64,000 nt of DNA, taken from contig NC_012914.1 in NCBI RefSeq assembly GCF_000023585.1, forward strand, positions 2,557,001 to 2,621,000, in the 5' to 3' direction. How positions within the stretch are numbered: position 1 is the stretch's first letter; every line of letters begins with the position of its first letter. Source of the stretch: Paenibacillus sp. JDR-2. Its GTDB lineage: Bacteria; Bacillota; Bacilli; Paenibacillales; Paenibacillaceae. Of the stretch, positions 45,537 to 55,118 are shown piece after piece. A program made the translations under genes and the position numbers. The notes below the pieces were generated by a model. The model was given only the letters and a program-made list of their open reading frames with translations, searched no databases and was not told where the DNA came from.

Positions 45537-46904
45537 GTGAGCAAAGCGAAAGTTTGGCTGCAGAAGGGCCGCAGAAAACGTCTTGAAGCGGGCCACCCAT
45601 GGATTTATGCAAATGAAATTGAAAAGCTGGAAGGGGAAGCGGAGCCAGGTGCGCTGGTGGATATCGTTGGTTCTAACGGCAAATATTTGGCGACGGGTTA
45701 TTATAATTCTGAATCCCAGATTACGGTCCGTGTCGTCTCCTATCAGCCGCTCGAAGAGATGGACGCCGACTTCTTCCGCGAGAAGTTTCGTCTATGCGAA
45801 GCGCATCGCAGCCGGTTCGTGCAGGACCGCGATTGCCGGCTCGTCTACGGAGAGGCCGATTTTCTTCCCGGCCTAGTGGTAGACCGTTTCGCCGACGTGC
45901 TGGTTGTTCAGATTTTGACGCTTGGAATGGATATTCGCCGGGAAGCGCTTGTAGCAGCTCTTGTTGACGTATTCCAGCCGAAAGGGATTTACGAGCGGAG
46001 CGATGTCGGAGTTAGGCAGCTGGAGGGGCTAGAGCTTCGCACCGGAGTACTGTATGGGGAGTGTCCGAGGATTCTCGAGATTGAAGAGAATGGTCTTAAG
46101 CTGGAAGTCGATATCGTGGAAGGCCAAAAGACCGGCTATTTCTACGATCAACGCGAGAATCGCGCTTCTATCGAGCCTCTGATGAAGGGCTGGGGTGCGC
46201 GCAGCGGCATTCGCCTTGAGAACCGACCTGCTGATACGGATACAGAAGTCACTAGGCTTGTACCGGTGAATCCGAACGGCAAAGAAGTAACCTTCCCTTA
46301 TTGGGACGGTGCGACCGTGCTGGAGTGCTTTGCCCACACCGGCAGCTTCACTCTCCATGCCTGCAAATACGGCGCGAAAAAAGTAACCTGCCTTGACGTA
46401 TCCGAGCATGCTATCGACACAGCGCGCCGTAACGTGGAGCGTAACGGCTTCGCGGACCGCGTAGAATTTGTCGTGGCGGATGCCTTTGATTATTTGCGCA
46501 CGCAGGTAAAAGGCGTTGAGGAGCGTGCGGAGCGCAGCCGTGCCGGTGCGGATACTTCCAAGCCGCTAAGCGGCGGCGGTCGTACCTGGGATGTTGTTAT
46601 CCTTGATCCTCCTGCTTTTGCAAAGACCAAAAGCGCAGTTGCAGGAGCATGCCGCGGGTATAAGGACATCAACCTGCATGGCCTCAAGCTGGTTAACGAA
46701 GGCGGCTATCTCGTTACGGCCAGCTGCTCGTATCATATGCGGCCGGATCTGTTCCTCGAGACCATTCAGGAAGCGGCATCCGATGCCGGCAAATTGCTGC
46801 GTCTCGTGGAGTGGCGGGCTGCAGGCAAGGATCATCCTCAGCTGCTTGGCGTATCGGAAGGACACTACCTGAAATTTGCCGTGTTCGAAGTGCGGAGTAA
46901 ATGA
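45537..46904 (+). CDS. Class I rRNA (cytosine-C5) methyltransferase, RlmI/YwbD type
   Basis: A 455-aa SAM-dependent methyltransferase. The N-terminal PUA domain is VWLQKGRRKRLEAGHPWIYANEIE, the central segment GLVVDRFADVLVVQ is typical of the family, and the Rossmann domain has ECFAHTGSFTLHACKYGA and the catalytic-loop DPPAFAKTK. RlmI of E. coli methylates C1962 of 23S rRNA; the same target is plausible but not shown. It is about 60 residues longer than E. coli RlmI, with insertions near 220-245 and 325-345 (EERAERSRAGADTSKPL). GTG start at 45537. Confidence 0.88.
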   Translation: MSKAKVWLQKGRRKRLEAGHPWIYANEIEKLEGEAEPGALVDIVGSNGKYLATGYYNSESQITVRVVSYQPLEEMDADFFREKFRLCEAHRSRFVQDRDCRLVYGEADFLPGLVVDRFADVLVVQILTLGMDIRREALVAALVDVFQPKGIYERSDVGVRQLEGLELRTGVLYGECPRILEIEENGLKLEVDIVEGQKTGYFYDQRENRASIEPLMKGWGARSGIRLENRPADTDTEVTRLVPVNPNGKEVTFPYWDGATVLECFAHTGSFTLHACKYGAKKVTCLDVSEHAIDTARRNVERNGFADRVEFVVADAFDYLRTQVKGVEERAERSRAGADTSKPLSGGGRTWDVVILDPPAFAKTKSAVAGACRGYKDINLHGLKLVNEGGYLVTASCSYHMRPDLFLETIQEAASDAGKLLRLVEWRAAGKDHPQLLGVSEGHYLKFAVFEVRSK

Positions 46905-46912
46905 TAAAAAAT

Positions 46913-46945
46913 AGCCGTATGGATCTGATAGGGATCCATACGGCT
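46913..46945 (-). terminator. Terminator-like hairpin downstream of the methyltransferase
   Basis: Perfect 13-base stem AGCCGTATGGATC (46913-46925) / GATCCATACGGCT (46933-46945). The T-rich side is on the minus strand (TTTTTTATCA), so it would best stop leftward transcripts, perhaps from the gene at 47164; it can also protect the 3' end of the rightward mRNA. Confidence 0.65.
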
Positions 46946-46988
46946 GCTTGTTCGAAAAATAGATATACTCAATCGATTAATAGAAGTG

Positions 46989-47122
46989 TATAATAGAAAA
47001 GTAACGCTGAGAGACAGACGACTGTACCCAGCGGTTCCCATAATGGACAGAGCAGTTCACTGCATGTCTGCTAACCCATAATCCGGCAGAGCGGAAATCC
47101 GCATGCGGGATTTTTTATTTTT
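46989..47122 (+). ncRNA. Candidate small structured RNA
   Basis: A TATAAT box (46989-46994), without a good -35, is followed by about 120 non-coding bases ending in a terminator-like stem, AATCC (47096-47100) / GGATT (47108-47112), and two T-runs (47111-47116, 47118-47121). Internal hairpins include AACGCTG/CAGCGGTT, GCAGT/ACTGC, and GCGG-AAAT-CCGC (47091-47102), which competes with the terminator stem. The next plus-strand gene is 550 bases away, so it looks free-standing. It fits none of the riboswitch or RNA families compared from memory (TPP, 6S, SRP). Confidence 0.45.
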
Positions 47123-47163
47123 TATACTAAGAATTTATAAGAGGCGAGAGCCGTTGCACCTTG

Positions 47164-47484
47164 CTAGAAGGATTCTTTGAATTGACGGCTCAGTTCGACA
47201 CGCTGAAGCTTCAGCAGCCAGACCTCTTCCCGTAACGTTTTCAGATCGGAAGAATCATCGGAATTTCTCAATTGCCGATAAAGATCAAGCATCTTCCGGT
47301 TGATAACGTCAAACTTTCTCCATAGCTCAGCGGCTTTCATTGACAAAGCCTGTTGGCTTGCTTGTTCCTTCCACCCGGCGAGTGAACGGGAAATGTCCCG
47401 CTGCCACTCCTGATCGCCGATTTGCTTGGCATAGTTGTATAAATCCAGATAATCGTTAATCCATTGCGTTTCTTCCGAGGTCAT
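47164..47484 (-). CDS. Small helical protein of unknown function
   Basis: A 106-aa soluble protein, nearly all helical, with heptad-like leucines (ELWRKFDVINRKMLDLYRQL, LREEVWLLKLQRVELSRQF) suggesting a coiled-coil, and four Trp. The ribosome binding site GGAGGAA lies before ATG 47484. It has its own promoter and is divergent from addB. The family was not recognised. Confidence 0.75.
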   Translation of the reverse strand: MTSEETQWINDYLDLYNYAKQIGDQEWQRDISRSLAGWKEQASQQALSMKAAELWRKFDVINRKMLDLYRQLRNSDDSSDLKTLREEVWLLKLQRVELSRQFKESF

Positions 47485-47521
47485 TGCCGTTCCTCCGATC
47501 CGGATTTTTATATTACCTAGT

Positions 47522-47549
47522 ATTATACTCGGTATTTAAGGTATTGCAA
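47522..47549 (-). promoter_or_regulatory. Sigma-A promoter of the 47164-47484 gene
   Basis: Minus strand: -35 TTGCAA (47549-47544), 16-bp spacer, -10 TATAAT (47527-47522), about 38 bases upstream of the ATG. Confidence 0.6.
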
Positions 47550-47603
47550 TATTTTCTTGTCAAAAAGATAGCGCTTTTTCCAGAACATACGTTTGTCGTC
47601 CGG

Positions 47604-47632
47604 GTGAAAAAGGACCCGCGATATGGTAGAAT
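47604..47632 (+). promoter_or_regulatory. Candidate sigma-A promoter of addB
   Basis: GTGAAA (47604-47609), 17-bp spacer, TAGAAT (47627-47632), about 38 bases before the addB ATG. The -35 is weak. Confidence 0.4.
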
Positions 47633-47670
47633 GATAGATTATGAGATAGATTCGGAAGGGAAGAGTTAGG

Positions 47671-50600
47671 ATGGGGCTTCGATTTGTGCTTGGCCGCTCG
47701 GGAACGGGAAAAACAACGTATTGTTTGGATGCAATCCGCGCCAAGCTGCAAGGTGAACCGGATGGAGCGCCGCTAATTATGCTGGTCCCGGAACAGGCTA
47801 CTTTCCAGACGGAGTACGCGCTTTTGAAAGATACGTCGCTAAGCGGGACGATTCGCGCCCAGGCGCTTAGCTTCCGCCGTCTGGCTTTTCGCGTCATGCA
47901 GGAGACGGGCGGCACCGCCTTAATTCCAATCAGCGATAACGGCAAGCATATGATGCTGTTCAAGATTATACACCGGCTTGGCAAGCAGCTTGAGCTTTTC
48001 CAGAGCGGGGCAGAGCAGCCGGGTTTTATTGAGCGGCTTGGAGAATTGCTGACCGAGTGGAAGCGCTACGGGATTGATGCCAATCTGTTGAAGGAAAAAA
48101 CGGCATCTGTAGAAGACTCAACGCTTCTGGACCGGAAGCTGCATGATCTACGGCTTGTTTATGACAAGCTTGAGCAGGAATTGCTTGGTCTTTATATCGA
48201 TTCGGAAGATTATTTGACGCAGCTGATCGCAGGCTATGCCTACGCGCCGGCGATGCAGGGAGCCCATCTATGGATTGACGGCTTCCATGGGTTTACGCCA
48301 AAAGAATACGATGCGCTTGGCACGCTAATCGCTTCTTCCGCCGAGGTGACGGTTGCGCTTACGCTTGACCGTCCTTACGATAACGGCGAAATGCCGCATG
48401 AGCTTGAGCTTTTCCATCCTACGGCCGAGACTTACGGTAAGCTGTCCGCTTTGGCCGCCCAAGCCGGCGTATCTGTGTATGACACCGTTGTTTTGGGTGA
48501 AGGAGCTCCGACACGCTTCTTGGGAAGCACGATGCTGGCCCATTTGGAAAAGCATTATGGCGGAAGGACTCCTATGCTTATTCCGGATAAAAAGATGCTG
48601 GCTGTAGACAGCCCGGCCTGCGGCTTATCCCTTCATGCCTCCGCGAACAGAAGAGCCGAGGTGGAAGCGGCCGCCAGGGATATGGTTCGCCGGGCACGCG
48701 AAGAGGGTCTGCGCTGGCGCGACATGGCGGTTATGGTGCGTAACGCGGCTGAATATACCGACTATATTCAAACGATATTTGACGATTACGAGATTCCTTA
48801 TTTCCTTGACCAAAAGAATAACACGGTCCATCACCCGCTGGTTGAATTTATCCGTTCCGCGCTGGAGACCGTACTCCACGGCTGGCATTATGAAGCGGTA
48901 TTCCGCTGCATCAAGACGGAGCTGCTATTCCCGATTGACGGCAGCATGTCCCGCGAGCTGTTCGACCGCTTGGAAAACTATGTGCTGGCAGCCGGGGTCG
49001 ACGGCTGGAAGTGGCTTGACCGTTCCAGATGGAAGCCGTTTATGCAGCAGTCCCTTGAGGATGAGCCGGATACCGTATCCGAGCCGTCTGCAAAAGCTAA
49101 ACGGGAATTTCAGGCCATTATGGCGGCGAGAGAGGCGATCGTACCGCCGCTTCGCCGGTTCGAGCAGTCCTTGAAGAAAGCATCCAACGTCAAAGACATG
49201 TGCGAAGCGTTGTACAAGCTGCTGGATCATGCGGACGCGGCTGACCGTCTTGAACGCTGGAGCCGCGAGGACAGTGCGTCCGGACGTACGCAGCGTGCCA
49301 GATCGCACCGCCAGCTATGGGATGGCGTCATGCAATTGCTGGATCAGCTGGTGGAAATGGTCGGAGACGAGGATATGCCTCCGGAGCTGTTCGCCGGCAT
49401 GGTGGAGACGGGGCTCGAAAACCTGAAGCTTGCGGCGGTACCGCCCGCGCTTGATCAGGCACTGATCGGCAGCATGGACCGGACGCGTTCCGGGGATGTA
49501 AAGATCTGTTATGTGCTTGGTGCCAACGACGGCGTGATGCCGATGCGCATTCAAGAGGATGGCGTGCTGACCGAGCAGGAGCGGGAACGCCTAGCCGAAG
49601 AAGGGCTTGTTATGGCGCCGGGCGTAAGACGCCGACTGCTCGACGAGCGTTTCCTGATCTATAACGCACTGACAACGGCCAGCCAGCATTTGTGGATCAG
49701 TTGGGCGCAGGCGGATGAGGAAGGGAAAACGCTGCTGCCTTCGGAAGTGATCCGGCAGGTGAGACAGCTCTTTCCCGGCATACCGGTCTATCAGAAAGCG
49801 GGAGAGCCGACTCCGGGAATGGAGACGGGCGATCAGCGATCTTATATCGAGCATCCTCAGCGTACGCTTGCTTATTTGATCACGGAGCTTCGTGCCTGGC
49901 GGCAAGGGTCCGAGATTGCGCCATTCTGGTGGGATGTCTATAACTGGTTCGCGATCCGGCCGGAATGGCAGGACAAGCTGCAGCTTATGAACGCGTCGTT
50001 AAGCTTCTCCAATCAGGAGACGGTGCTGACGACAACAACGGCAGAACAGCTGTATGGGACGAAGCTGAAGGCAAGCGTGTCGCGGATGGAGAGATTCGTA
50101 TCCTGTCCGTTCCAGCATTTTGCCATTCATGGCTTAAGGCTGCGCGAACGCCAGATGTACCGGCTTGAAGCGCCGGATGTCGGTCAGCTGTTCCACGCGG
50201 CGCTCAGCCGTCTTGCTGGAGGCGTCGGACAGCGCTGGGGATCTATGCCGGAAGCGCAAATCCGCGAAGCGGCGGCGAAGGCCGTTGACGAGCTTGCTCC
50301 TAGGCTGCAATCGCAGATTTTGCTCAGCAGCGGCAGGTTCCAATACATTGCCCGCAAGCTGAAGGAAATCGTTGCTCAAGCGGCGGTTATTTTAAGCGAG
50401 CATTCCCGCAGGGCTCAGTTCCAGCCGGTAGGGCTTGAAGTTGATTTTGGCCCGGACGGTACGCTGCCTTCCCTTGTCATTCCGTTAGATAACGGGGGCA
50501 CGATGGAGATTATCGGACGGATTGACCGAGTAGACGCGGCTGAGACCGAAGAGGGCTTATTGCTGCGGGTCTTGGATTACAAATCCAGCGCAACGCAGCT

Positions 50601-51198
50601 CAAGCTGGAAGAAGTGGCGTTTGGATTATCTCTGCAGATGCTCACGTACCTCGACGTTCTTGTTACGCACGCTTCCGAATGGCTTGGAAAGCCGGCATCG
50701 CCCGCGGGCGTGCTTTATTTCCATGTTCATAATCCGATGCTTGCGGTATCTAACGGGTTATCCGGGGCCGAAGTAAATGCGAGAATGCTGAAGAAGTTCA
50801 AAACCCGTGGACTTATTACGGCTGAAGCGGAGACGGCCAAGCTAATGGACGGCGACCTGGAATCCGGTTATTCGGAGATTCTTCCTGTTGCGTTGAAGCG
50901 CGACGGAAGCTTTTACAGCAGTTCTTCCGTTGTGACGGAGGATCAGTGGGATGTGCTGCGCAGCTCTGTCAGACGGACTATCGGAAAAATAGGCACGGAA
51001 ATAGGATGCGGGAAAGTATCGATCGAGCCATACCGCCTAGGAACGAAGTCGCCGTGCCAATACTGCGATTACAAGCCGGTATGCCAATTTGACCCGTTAT
51101 TTGAAGGCAATGAATACACGAAGCTGAACAAGCTTTCGGAAGAAGAAATTTGGCAACAGCTGCATGGGGAGGAGGAGACAGCGGATGGAAACGAATAA
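47671..51198 (+). CDS. addB: ATP-dependent helicase/nuclease subunit B
   Basis: Subunit of the AddAB complex that resects double-strand breaks and recognises Chi-like sites. The 1175-aa protein begins with a Walker A, GRSGTGKTTY, carries inactive helicase folds in the middle, and ends with a RecB-type nuclease domain (RVLDYKSSATQ) with iron-sulfur cysteines CQYCDYKPVC; the first Cys lies upstream in AIHGLR-adjacent CPFQHF. Full length for the family. addA starts 14 bases before its stop, so the two are translationally coupled. Confidence 0.96.
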   Translation: MGLRFVLGRSGTGKTTYCLDAIRAKLQGEPDGAPLIMLVPEQATFQTEYALLKDTSLSGTIRAQALSFRRLAFRVMQETGGTALIPISDNGKHMMLFKIIHRLGKQLELFQSGAEQPGFIERLGELLTEWKRYGIDANLLKEKTASVEDSTLLDRKLHDLRLVYDKLEQELLGLYIDSEDYLTQLIAGYAYAPAMQGAHLWIDGFHGFTPKEYDALGTLIASSAEVTVALTLDRPYDNGEMPHELELFHPTAETYGKLSALAAQAGVSVYDTVVLGEGAPTRFLGSTMLAHLEKHYGGRTPMLIPDKKMLAVDSPACGLSLHASANRRAEVEAAARDMVRRAREEGLRWRDMAVMVRNAAEYTDYIQTIFDDYEIPYFLDQKNNTVHHPLVEFIRSALETVLHGWHYEAVFRCIKTELLFPIDGSMSRELFDRLENYVLAAGVDGWKWLDRSRWKPFMQQSLEDEPDTVSEPSAKAKREFQAIMAAREAIVPPLRRFEQSLKKASNVKDMCEALYKLLDHADAADRLERWSREDSASGRTQRARSHRQLWDGVMQLLDQLVEMVGDEDMPPELFAGMVETGLENLKLAAVPPALDQALIGSMDRTRSGDVKICYVLGANDGVMPMRIQEDGVLTEQERERLAEEGLVMAPGVRRRLLDERFLIYNALTTASQHLWISWAQADEEGKTLLPSEVIRQVRQLFPGIPVYQKAGEPTPGMETGDQRSYIEHPQRTLAYLITELRAWRQGSEIAPFWWDVYNWFAIRPEWQDKLQLMNASLSFSNQETVLTTTTAEQLYGTKLKASVSRMERFVSCPFQHFAIHGLRLRERQMYRLEAPDVGQLFHAALSRLAGGVGQRWGSMPEAQIREAAAKAVDELAPRLQSQILLSSGRFQYIARKLKEIVAQAAVILSEHSRRAQFQPVGLEVDFGPDGTLPSLVIPLDNGGTMEIIGRIDRVDAAETEEGLLLRVLDYKSSATQLKLEEVAFGLSLQMLTYLDVLVTHASEWLGKPASPAGVLYFHVHNPMLAVSNGLSGAEVNARMLKKFKTRGLITAEAETAKLMDGDLESGYSEILPVALKRDGSFYSSSSVVTEDQWDVLRSSVRRTIGKIGTEIGCGKVSIEPYRLGTKSPCQYCDYKPVCQFDPLFEGNEYTKLNKLSEEEIWQQLHGEEETADGNE

Positions 51199-54100
51199 TA
51201 TGCCGGCTAAGCCGGAGAACAGCACCTGGACGGATGACCAATGGCGCGCGATTGTGACGGAAGGCTCGGATGTTCTCGTTGCCGCGGCAGCAGGCTCGGG
51301 GAAAACAGCGGTTTTGGTTGAACGGATTATTCGGAAAATCTCCTCGTTCTCCGACGTCGACCGGCTGCTGGTCGCAACCTTTACGAAAGCGGCAGCTGCA
51401 GAGATGAAAGACCGGATCCGGATTGCGCTGGAGAAAGAACTCGAGCGGCAGCCGGAATCCGAGCATCTGCGCAGACAGCTGGCGCTAATGAACCGGGCTT
51501 CGATTACGACGCTCCACTCTTTCTGTCTCGACGTTATTCGCAGGTATTATCCGTTAATCGGACTGGACCCGGGCTTCCGGATTGCGAATGAAACGGAAAG
51601 CGAACTGATGCGCATTGACGTGCTGGATCAGCTGTTTGAAGAGAAATATGAAGGATCATCCGGTGACAGCGGGGCATTCCTGCGTCTGGCCGACCGCTAC
51701 GGCGGCGAGCGCGGAGACGAGCCGTTGTACAAGCTGGTTCAACAGCTTTACGACTTTGCGCAAAGCCATCCTTGGCCGGAGCATTGGCTCCGCCAGACCG
51801 CGGCAAGCTTTATGGTTGATAACGTTGAAGGGCTCAGGAGCAGTCCTTGGGTGGCAAGCCTGAGGGCTGACGTGGAGCTGGCGCTGTCCGGTGCGGCGTC
51901 CCTGCTTAACCAGGCGATGCAGTTAACGCGGGAGCCGGCGGGTCCGGCCCCTTATGCGGCAACCTTTGAAGAGGATCTCGCGATTGTGGGAGGTCTCGCC
52001 GAAACCGTTCGCATGCATCCTTGGGAGATGTGGTTTGAATCGTTCCAGGCCGTGCAATTCGGCAAGCTGAAGGCTATGCGCGGCGATGATTACGATAAAA
52101 CCATGCAGGAGCAGGCCAAGGAGCTTCGCGATCAGGCCAAAAAGCTGATCAGCTCGCTTGCGGACGAATTGTTTGGACGTTCGGCAGAGGAATTCGCATG
52201 GGAGCTGCAGGAGCTTGCACCGCTAATGGCTGCCCTGTCTGAGCTTGTCATTGAATTCGGACAGCGGTACGAAGCCGCGAAGCGGTCAAAGGGTTTGCTC
52301 GATTTTGGCGACTTGGAGCATTATTGCTTAAGGATATTGAGAGCGCCGGAGTCAACGCCTGAGCTTACGACTCCGTCGCCTGCGGCTACGGAGTATCAGC
52401 GCCAGTTCGATGAAATTCTGCTTGACGAATATCAGGATACCAACATGGTGCAGGAAGCTATCGTATCGCTGATTGCCAATCCGCATGCCGGCAACCGGTT
52501 TATGGTCGGCGATGTGAAACAGAGTATTTACCGGTTCCGTTTGGCTGAGCCGAATTTGTTCATGAGCAAATACAAAAATTACGGCGCGCCCGGCGGTGAC
52601 GGTCTTCGAATCGATCTGGCCCGCAATTTCCGGAGCCGGCTTGAGGTGGTAGACGGCGTAAATGACGTGTTCCGCGCAATTATGCGTGAAACGGTCGCGG
52701 AGATGGATTACGACAAGCGCGCCGAACTGGTATGCGGGGCTTCCTATCCCGAGCCTGATTTGCCTGGGCGATTTGCCGTCGAGCTTGCGGTTATCGATAA
52801 AGCAGGCTCTTCGAACGAGGAGGATGGGGCGGTATCGCCTGCGGATTCCGATGATGAATCGGAACAAGGTGCCGGCCCGGCTGCCGAATCGGCGGAGGAG
52901 CTGCAGACGGCGCAGCTGGAGGCAAGGCTTATTGCCCGTCAGATCCGTTCGCTGCTTGACGAAGGCTTTCGGGTCTACGACGGCAAGAAGCGGGAGAGCC
53001 GCCCGATGGAATGGCGGGACATCGTTATTTTGCTGCGGGCCACGCAGGCTTGGGCTCCCGTCATTATCGAGGAGCTTCAGGGTGCGGGCATTCCTGCCTA
53101 CGCGGAGCTAAGCAGCGGGTATTTCGACGCGACAGAGGTAGAGACGATCCTTTCTTTGCTGCGGGTGATTGATAATCCGTATCAGGATATCCCGCTTGCG
53201 GGTACTCTTCGTTCGCCGATTTTTGGTTTGAATGCCGAAGAACTGGCTCTTATCCGGATTGGAGCGATGCAGGATACCTACTATGACGCGGTGCTGCAGG
53301 CGGCAGGCGATCTCCTTTTGCCGGATGAGCTGAGGCGCAAGCTGTCGCTGTTTCTTGAGAGGCTGGACAGATGGCGGAATGATGCAAGACAAGGTTCGCT
53401 TGCCGATTTGATCTGGAGCATATACCGTGAGACCGGCTATTATGATTTTGCCGGAGGTCTTCCCGGCGGCGTGCAGCGCCAAGCGAATCTTAGAGCGCTT
53501 CATGACCGTGCCCGCCAATATGAGGCGACCTCCTTCCGGGGCTTATTCCGTTTCCTGCGCTTCGTTGAGCGGATGCGGGACAGCGGCGGTGACCTCGGTA
53601 CCGCCAGGGCGCTTGGCGAACAGGAAAACGTCGTGCGAATTATGTCCATTCATAAGAGTAAAGGACTTGAATTTCCCGTCGTATTTGTGGCAGGCTTAGG
53701 CAAGAACTTCAATCAGCAGGATTTGCGAAGCGCATTTCTGAAGCATAAGCAGCTTGGCTTTGGTCCCAAATATATCGACCCGGAGAAACGCGTCAGTTAT
53801 CCTACCCTGCCGTTCCTCTCGATCAGGCGTCGAATGCGGATGGAAATGCTTGCCGAGGAAATGCGTATTCTCTACGTAGCTTTAACTCGCCCGAAGGAGA
53901 AAATGTTCCTGGTTGGCACGGTATCCGATGCCGCTGCCAAACAGCGCCGCTGGCAGTCAGCCTCGGATGCAAAGGGATATATTTCGGATTTTCGGTTAAG
54001 CTCGGCGTCTACTTTTCTGGACTGGCTGGGTCCGCTCGCAGCCGCAGCGTTTAATCAGCTGCCGGATGAAACGGTGCCGGGACACGAGGATTCAAGACTG

Positions 54101-55018
54101 CTGCAATGGCGCGCAGGCGTTGTGGATGCTGCTATGCTGGGGCTTGAGGCCGCGATTGGCGTTGAGGAACGGACGGAAGAGGATCAAGCGAGAGAAGACC
54201 GCATGCAGGGTGTATTATCTTTAGCCCAGCTTGATCAGGTGGAGCAGGATGAAGAGCTTCGCAACCGGCTGGAGTGGCGTTACGGATATCGGGCCTCTAC
54301 CCTCGTGGCGGCCAAAACCTCGGTTACGGAGATGAAGCGGCTGCATTCGGAAGCGGTGGAAATGCCGGAGGACAGCGCAGCTTTATATCCGGCTGATACC
54401 TTCTCCGACAGGCAACAAGAAGACGGCAAGAAGAGCAGCGGCGGAGGCAGTTATACCTTCCGGTTAAGACGGCCCCGGTTCATGGAGGAAGCCGCGCTTA
54501 CGGCTGCCGAGAAGGGAACGGTAAGCCATCTTCTGATGCAGCATTTACCGCTTGCCGGCGACGTAGACGTGGATCGGCTGGGGTCTATTCTGAGCGATAT
54601 GGTATCGCGCAAGCTATTGACGGCAAGACAGGCGGATTCGATTGATCTTCCGGCTGTCGCAGCCTTCTTCGACACGGAGATCGGCAAGCGGCTTGTTCAT
54701 GCCAAGTGGGTAAGGAGAGAGGTTCCGTTCAGCTGCATGTTCCCGGCGCAGCGTGTATATCCGGGACTGGCAGCCGACATGGCTGGCGAACCTGTTCTGA
54801 TTCAGGGTGTCATTGACTGTCTCTTCGAAGACGAGAACGGCATTGTCCTGCTTGATTATAAGACCGACCGGATTTATATGAAGCAGTGGGAGCAGGCTGC
54901 AGAGCGCCACAGATTCCAATTGGAGCTGTACGCGGAGGCGATCGAATCGGTTATCGGTCAGCCGATTGCGGAAAGCCACGTGTTCTTCTTTGACGGAGGA
55001 CGGGCAGTAAAGTTATAA
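51185..55018 (+). CDS. addA: ATP-dependent helicase/nuclease subunit A
   Basis: Helicase motor and second nuclease of AddAB. The 1277-aa protein has Walker A AAAGSGKTAVLVERI, the UvrD-like motifs DEYQDTN, VGDVKQSIYRFR and YVALTRPKEKMFL, and a C-terminal RecB-type nuclease with LLDYKTDRI. An acidic, low-complexity insert (near residues 535-575) separates helicase subdomains. ATG 51185 is chosen with GGAGGAGGAG upstream; ATG 51200 is an alternative. It overlaps addB by 14 bases. Confidence 0.96.
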   Translation: METNNMPAKPENSTWTDDQWRAIVTEGSDVLVAAAAGSGKTAVLVERIIRKISSFSDVDRLLVATFTKAAAAEMKDRIRIALEKELERQPESEHLRRQLALMNRASITTLHSFCLDVIRRYYPLIGLDPGFRIANETESELMRIDVLDQLFEEKYEGSSGDSGAFLRLADRYGGERGDEPLYKLVQQLYDFAQSHPWPEHWLRQTAASFMVDNVEGLRSSPWVASLRADVELALSGAASLLNQAMQLTREPAGPAPYAATFEEDLAIVGGLAETVRMHPWEMWFESFQAVQFGKLKAMRGDDYDKTMQEQAKELRDQAKKLISSLADELFGRSAEEFAWELQELAPLMAALSELVIEFGQRYEAAKRSKGLLDFGDLEHYCLRILRAPESTPELTTPSPAATEYQRQFDEILLDEYQDTNMVQEAIVSLIANPHAGNRFMVGDVKQSIYRFRLAEPNLFMSKYKNYGAPGGDGLRIDLARNFRSRLEVVDGVNDVFRAIMRETVAEMDYDKRAELVCGASYPEPDLPGRFAVELAVIDKAGSSNEEDGAVSPADSDDESEQGAGPAAESAEELQTAQLEARLIARQIRSLLDEGFRVYDGKKRESRPMEWRDIVILLRATQAWAPVIIEELQGAGIPAYAELSSGYFDATEVETILSLLRVIDNPYQDIPLAGTLRSPIFGLNAEELALIRIGAMQDTYYDAVLQAAGDLLLPDELRRKLSLFLERLDRWRNDARQGSLADLIWSIYRETGYYDFAGGLPGGVQRQANLRALHDRARQYEATSFRGLFRFLRFVERMRDSGGDLGTARALGEQENVVRIMSIHKSKGLEFPVVFVAGLGKNFNQQDLRSAFLKHKQLGFGPKYIDPEKRVSYPTLPFLSIRRRMRMEMLAEEMRILYVALTRPKEKMFLVGTVSDAAAKQRRWQSASDAKGYISDFRLSSASTFLDWLGPLAAAAFNQLPDETVPGHEDSRLLQWRAGVVDAAMLGLEAAIGVEERTEEDQAREDRMQGVLSLAQLDQVEQDEELRNRLEWRYGYRASTLVAAKTSVTEMKRLHSEAVEMPEDSAALYPADTFSDRQQEDGKKSSGGGSYTFRLRRPRFMEEAALTAAEKGTVSHLLMQHLPLAGDVDVDRLGSILSDMVSRKLLTARQADSIDLPAVAAFFDTEIGKRLVHAKWVRREVPFSCMFPAQRVYPGLAADMAGEPVLIQGVIDCLFEDENGIVLLDYKTDRIYMKQWEQAAERHRFQLELYAEAIESVIGQPIAESHVFFFDGGRAVKL

Positions 55019-55040
55019 GGACGCAAGGCTATTGCATTCA

Positions 55041-55079
55041 TTTCTGCGGGAGGGCATTATTCATGTCTTTCCGCAGAAA
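55041..55079 (+). terminator. Hairpin after addA
   Basis: Stem TTTCTGCGG (55041-55049) / CCGCAGAAA (55071-55079), with inner GCAT/ATGT pairing. It is followed by A rather than T, so it is not a standard terminator; read-through into the next gene is likely. Confidence 0.5.
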
Positions 55080-55118
55080 AAATGACTTCTTTTATCGACT
55101 TGGAAGGATGGGCAAGAG

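Noticed and set aside
47003..47045. Possible TPP riboswitch (GCTGAGA and ACCC visible)
   Set aside because: The second half of the THI box is missing and no thiamine gene follows; kept only as an unassigned small RNA candidate.
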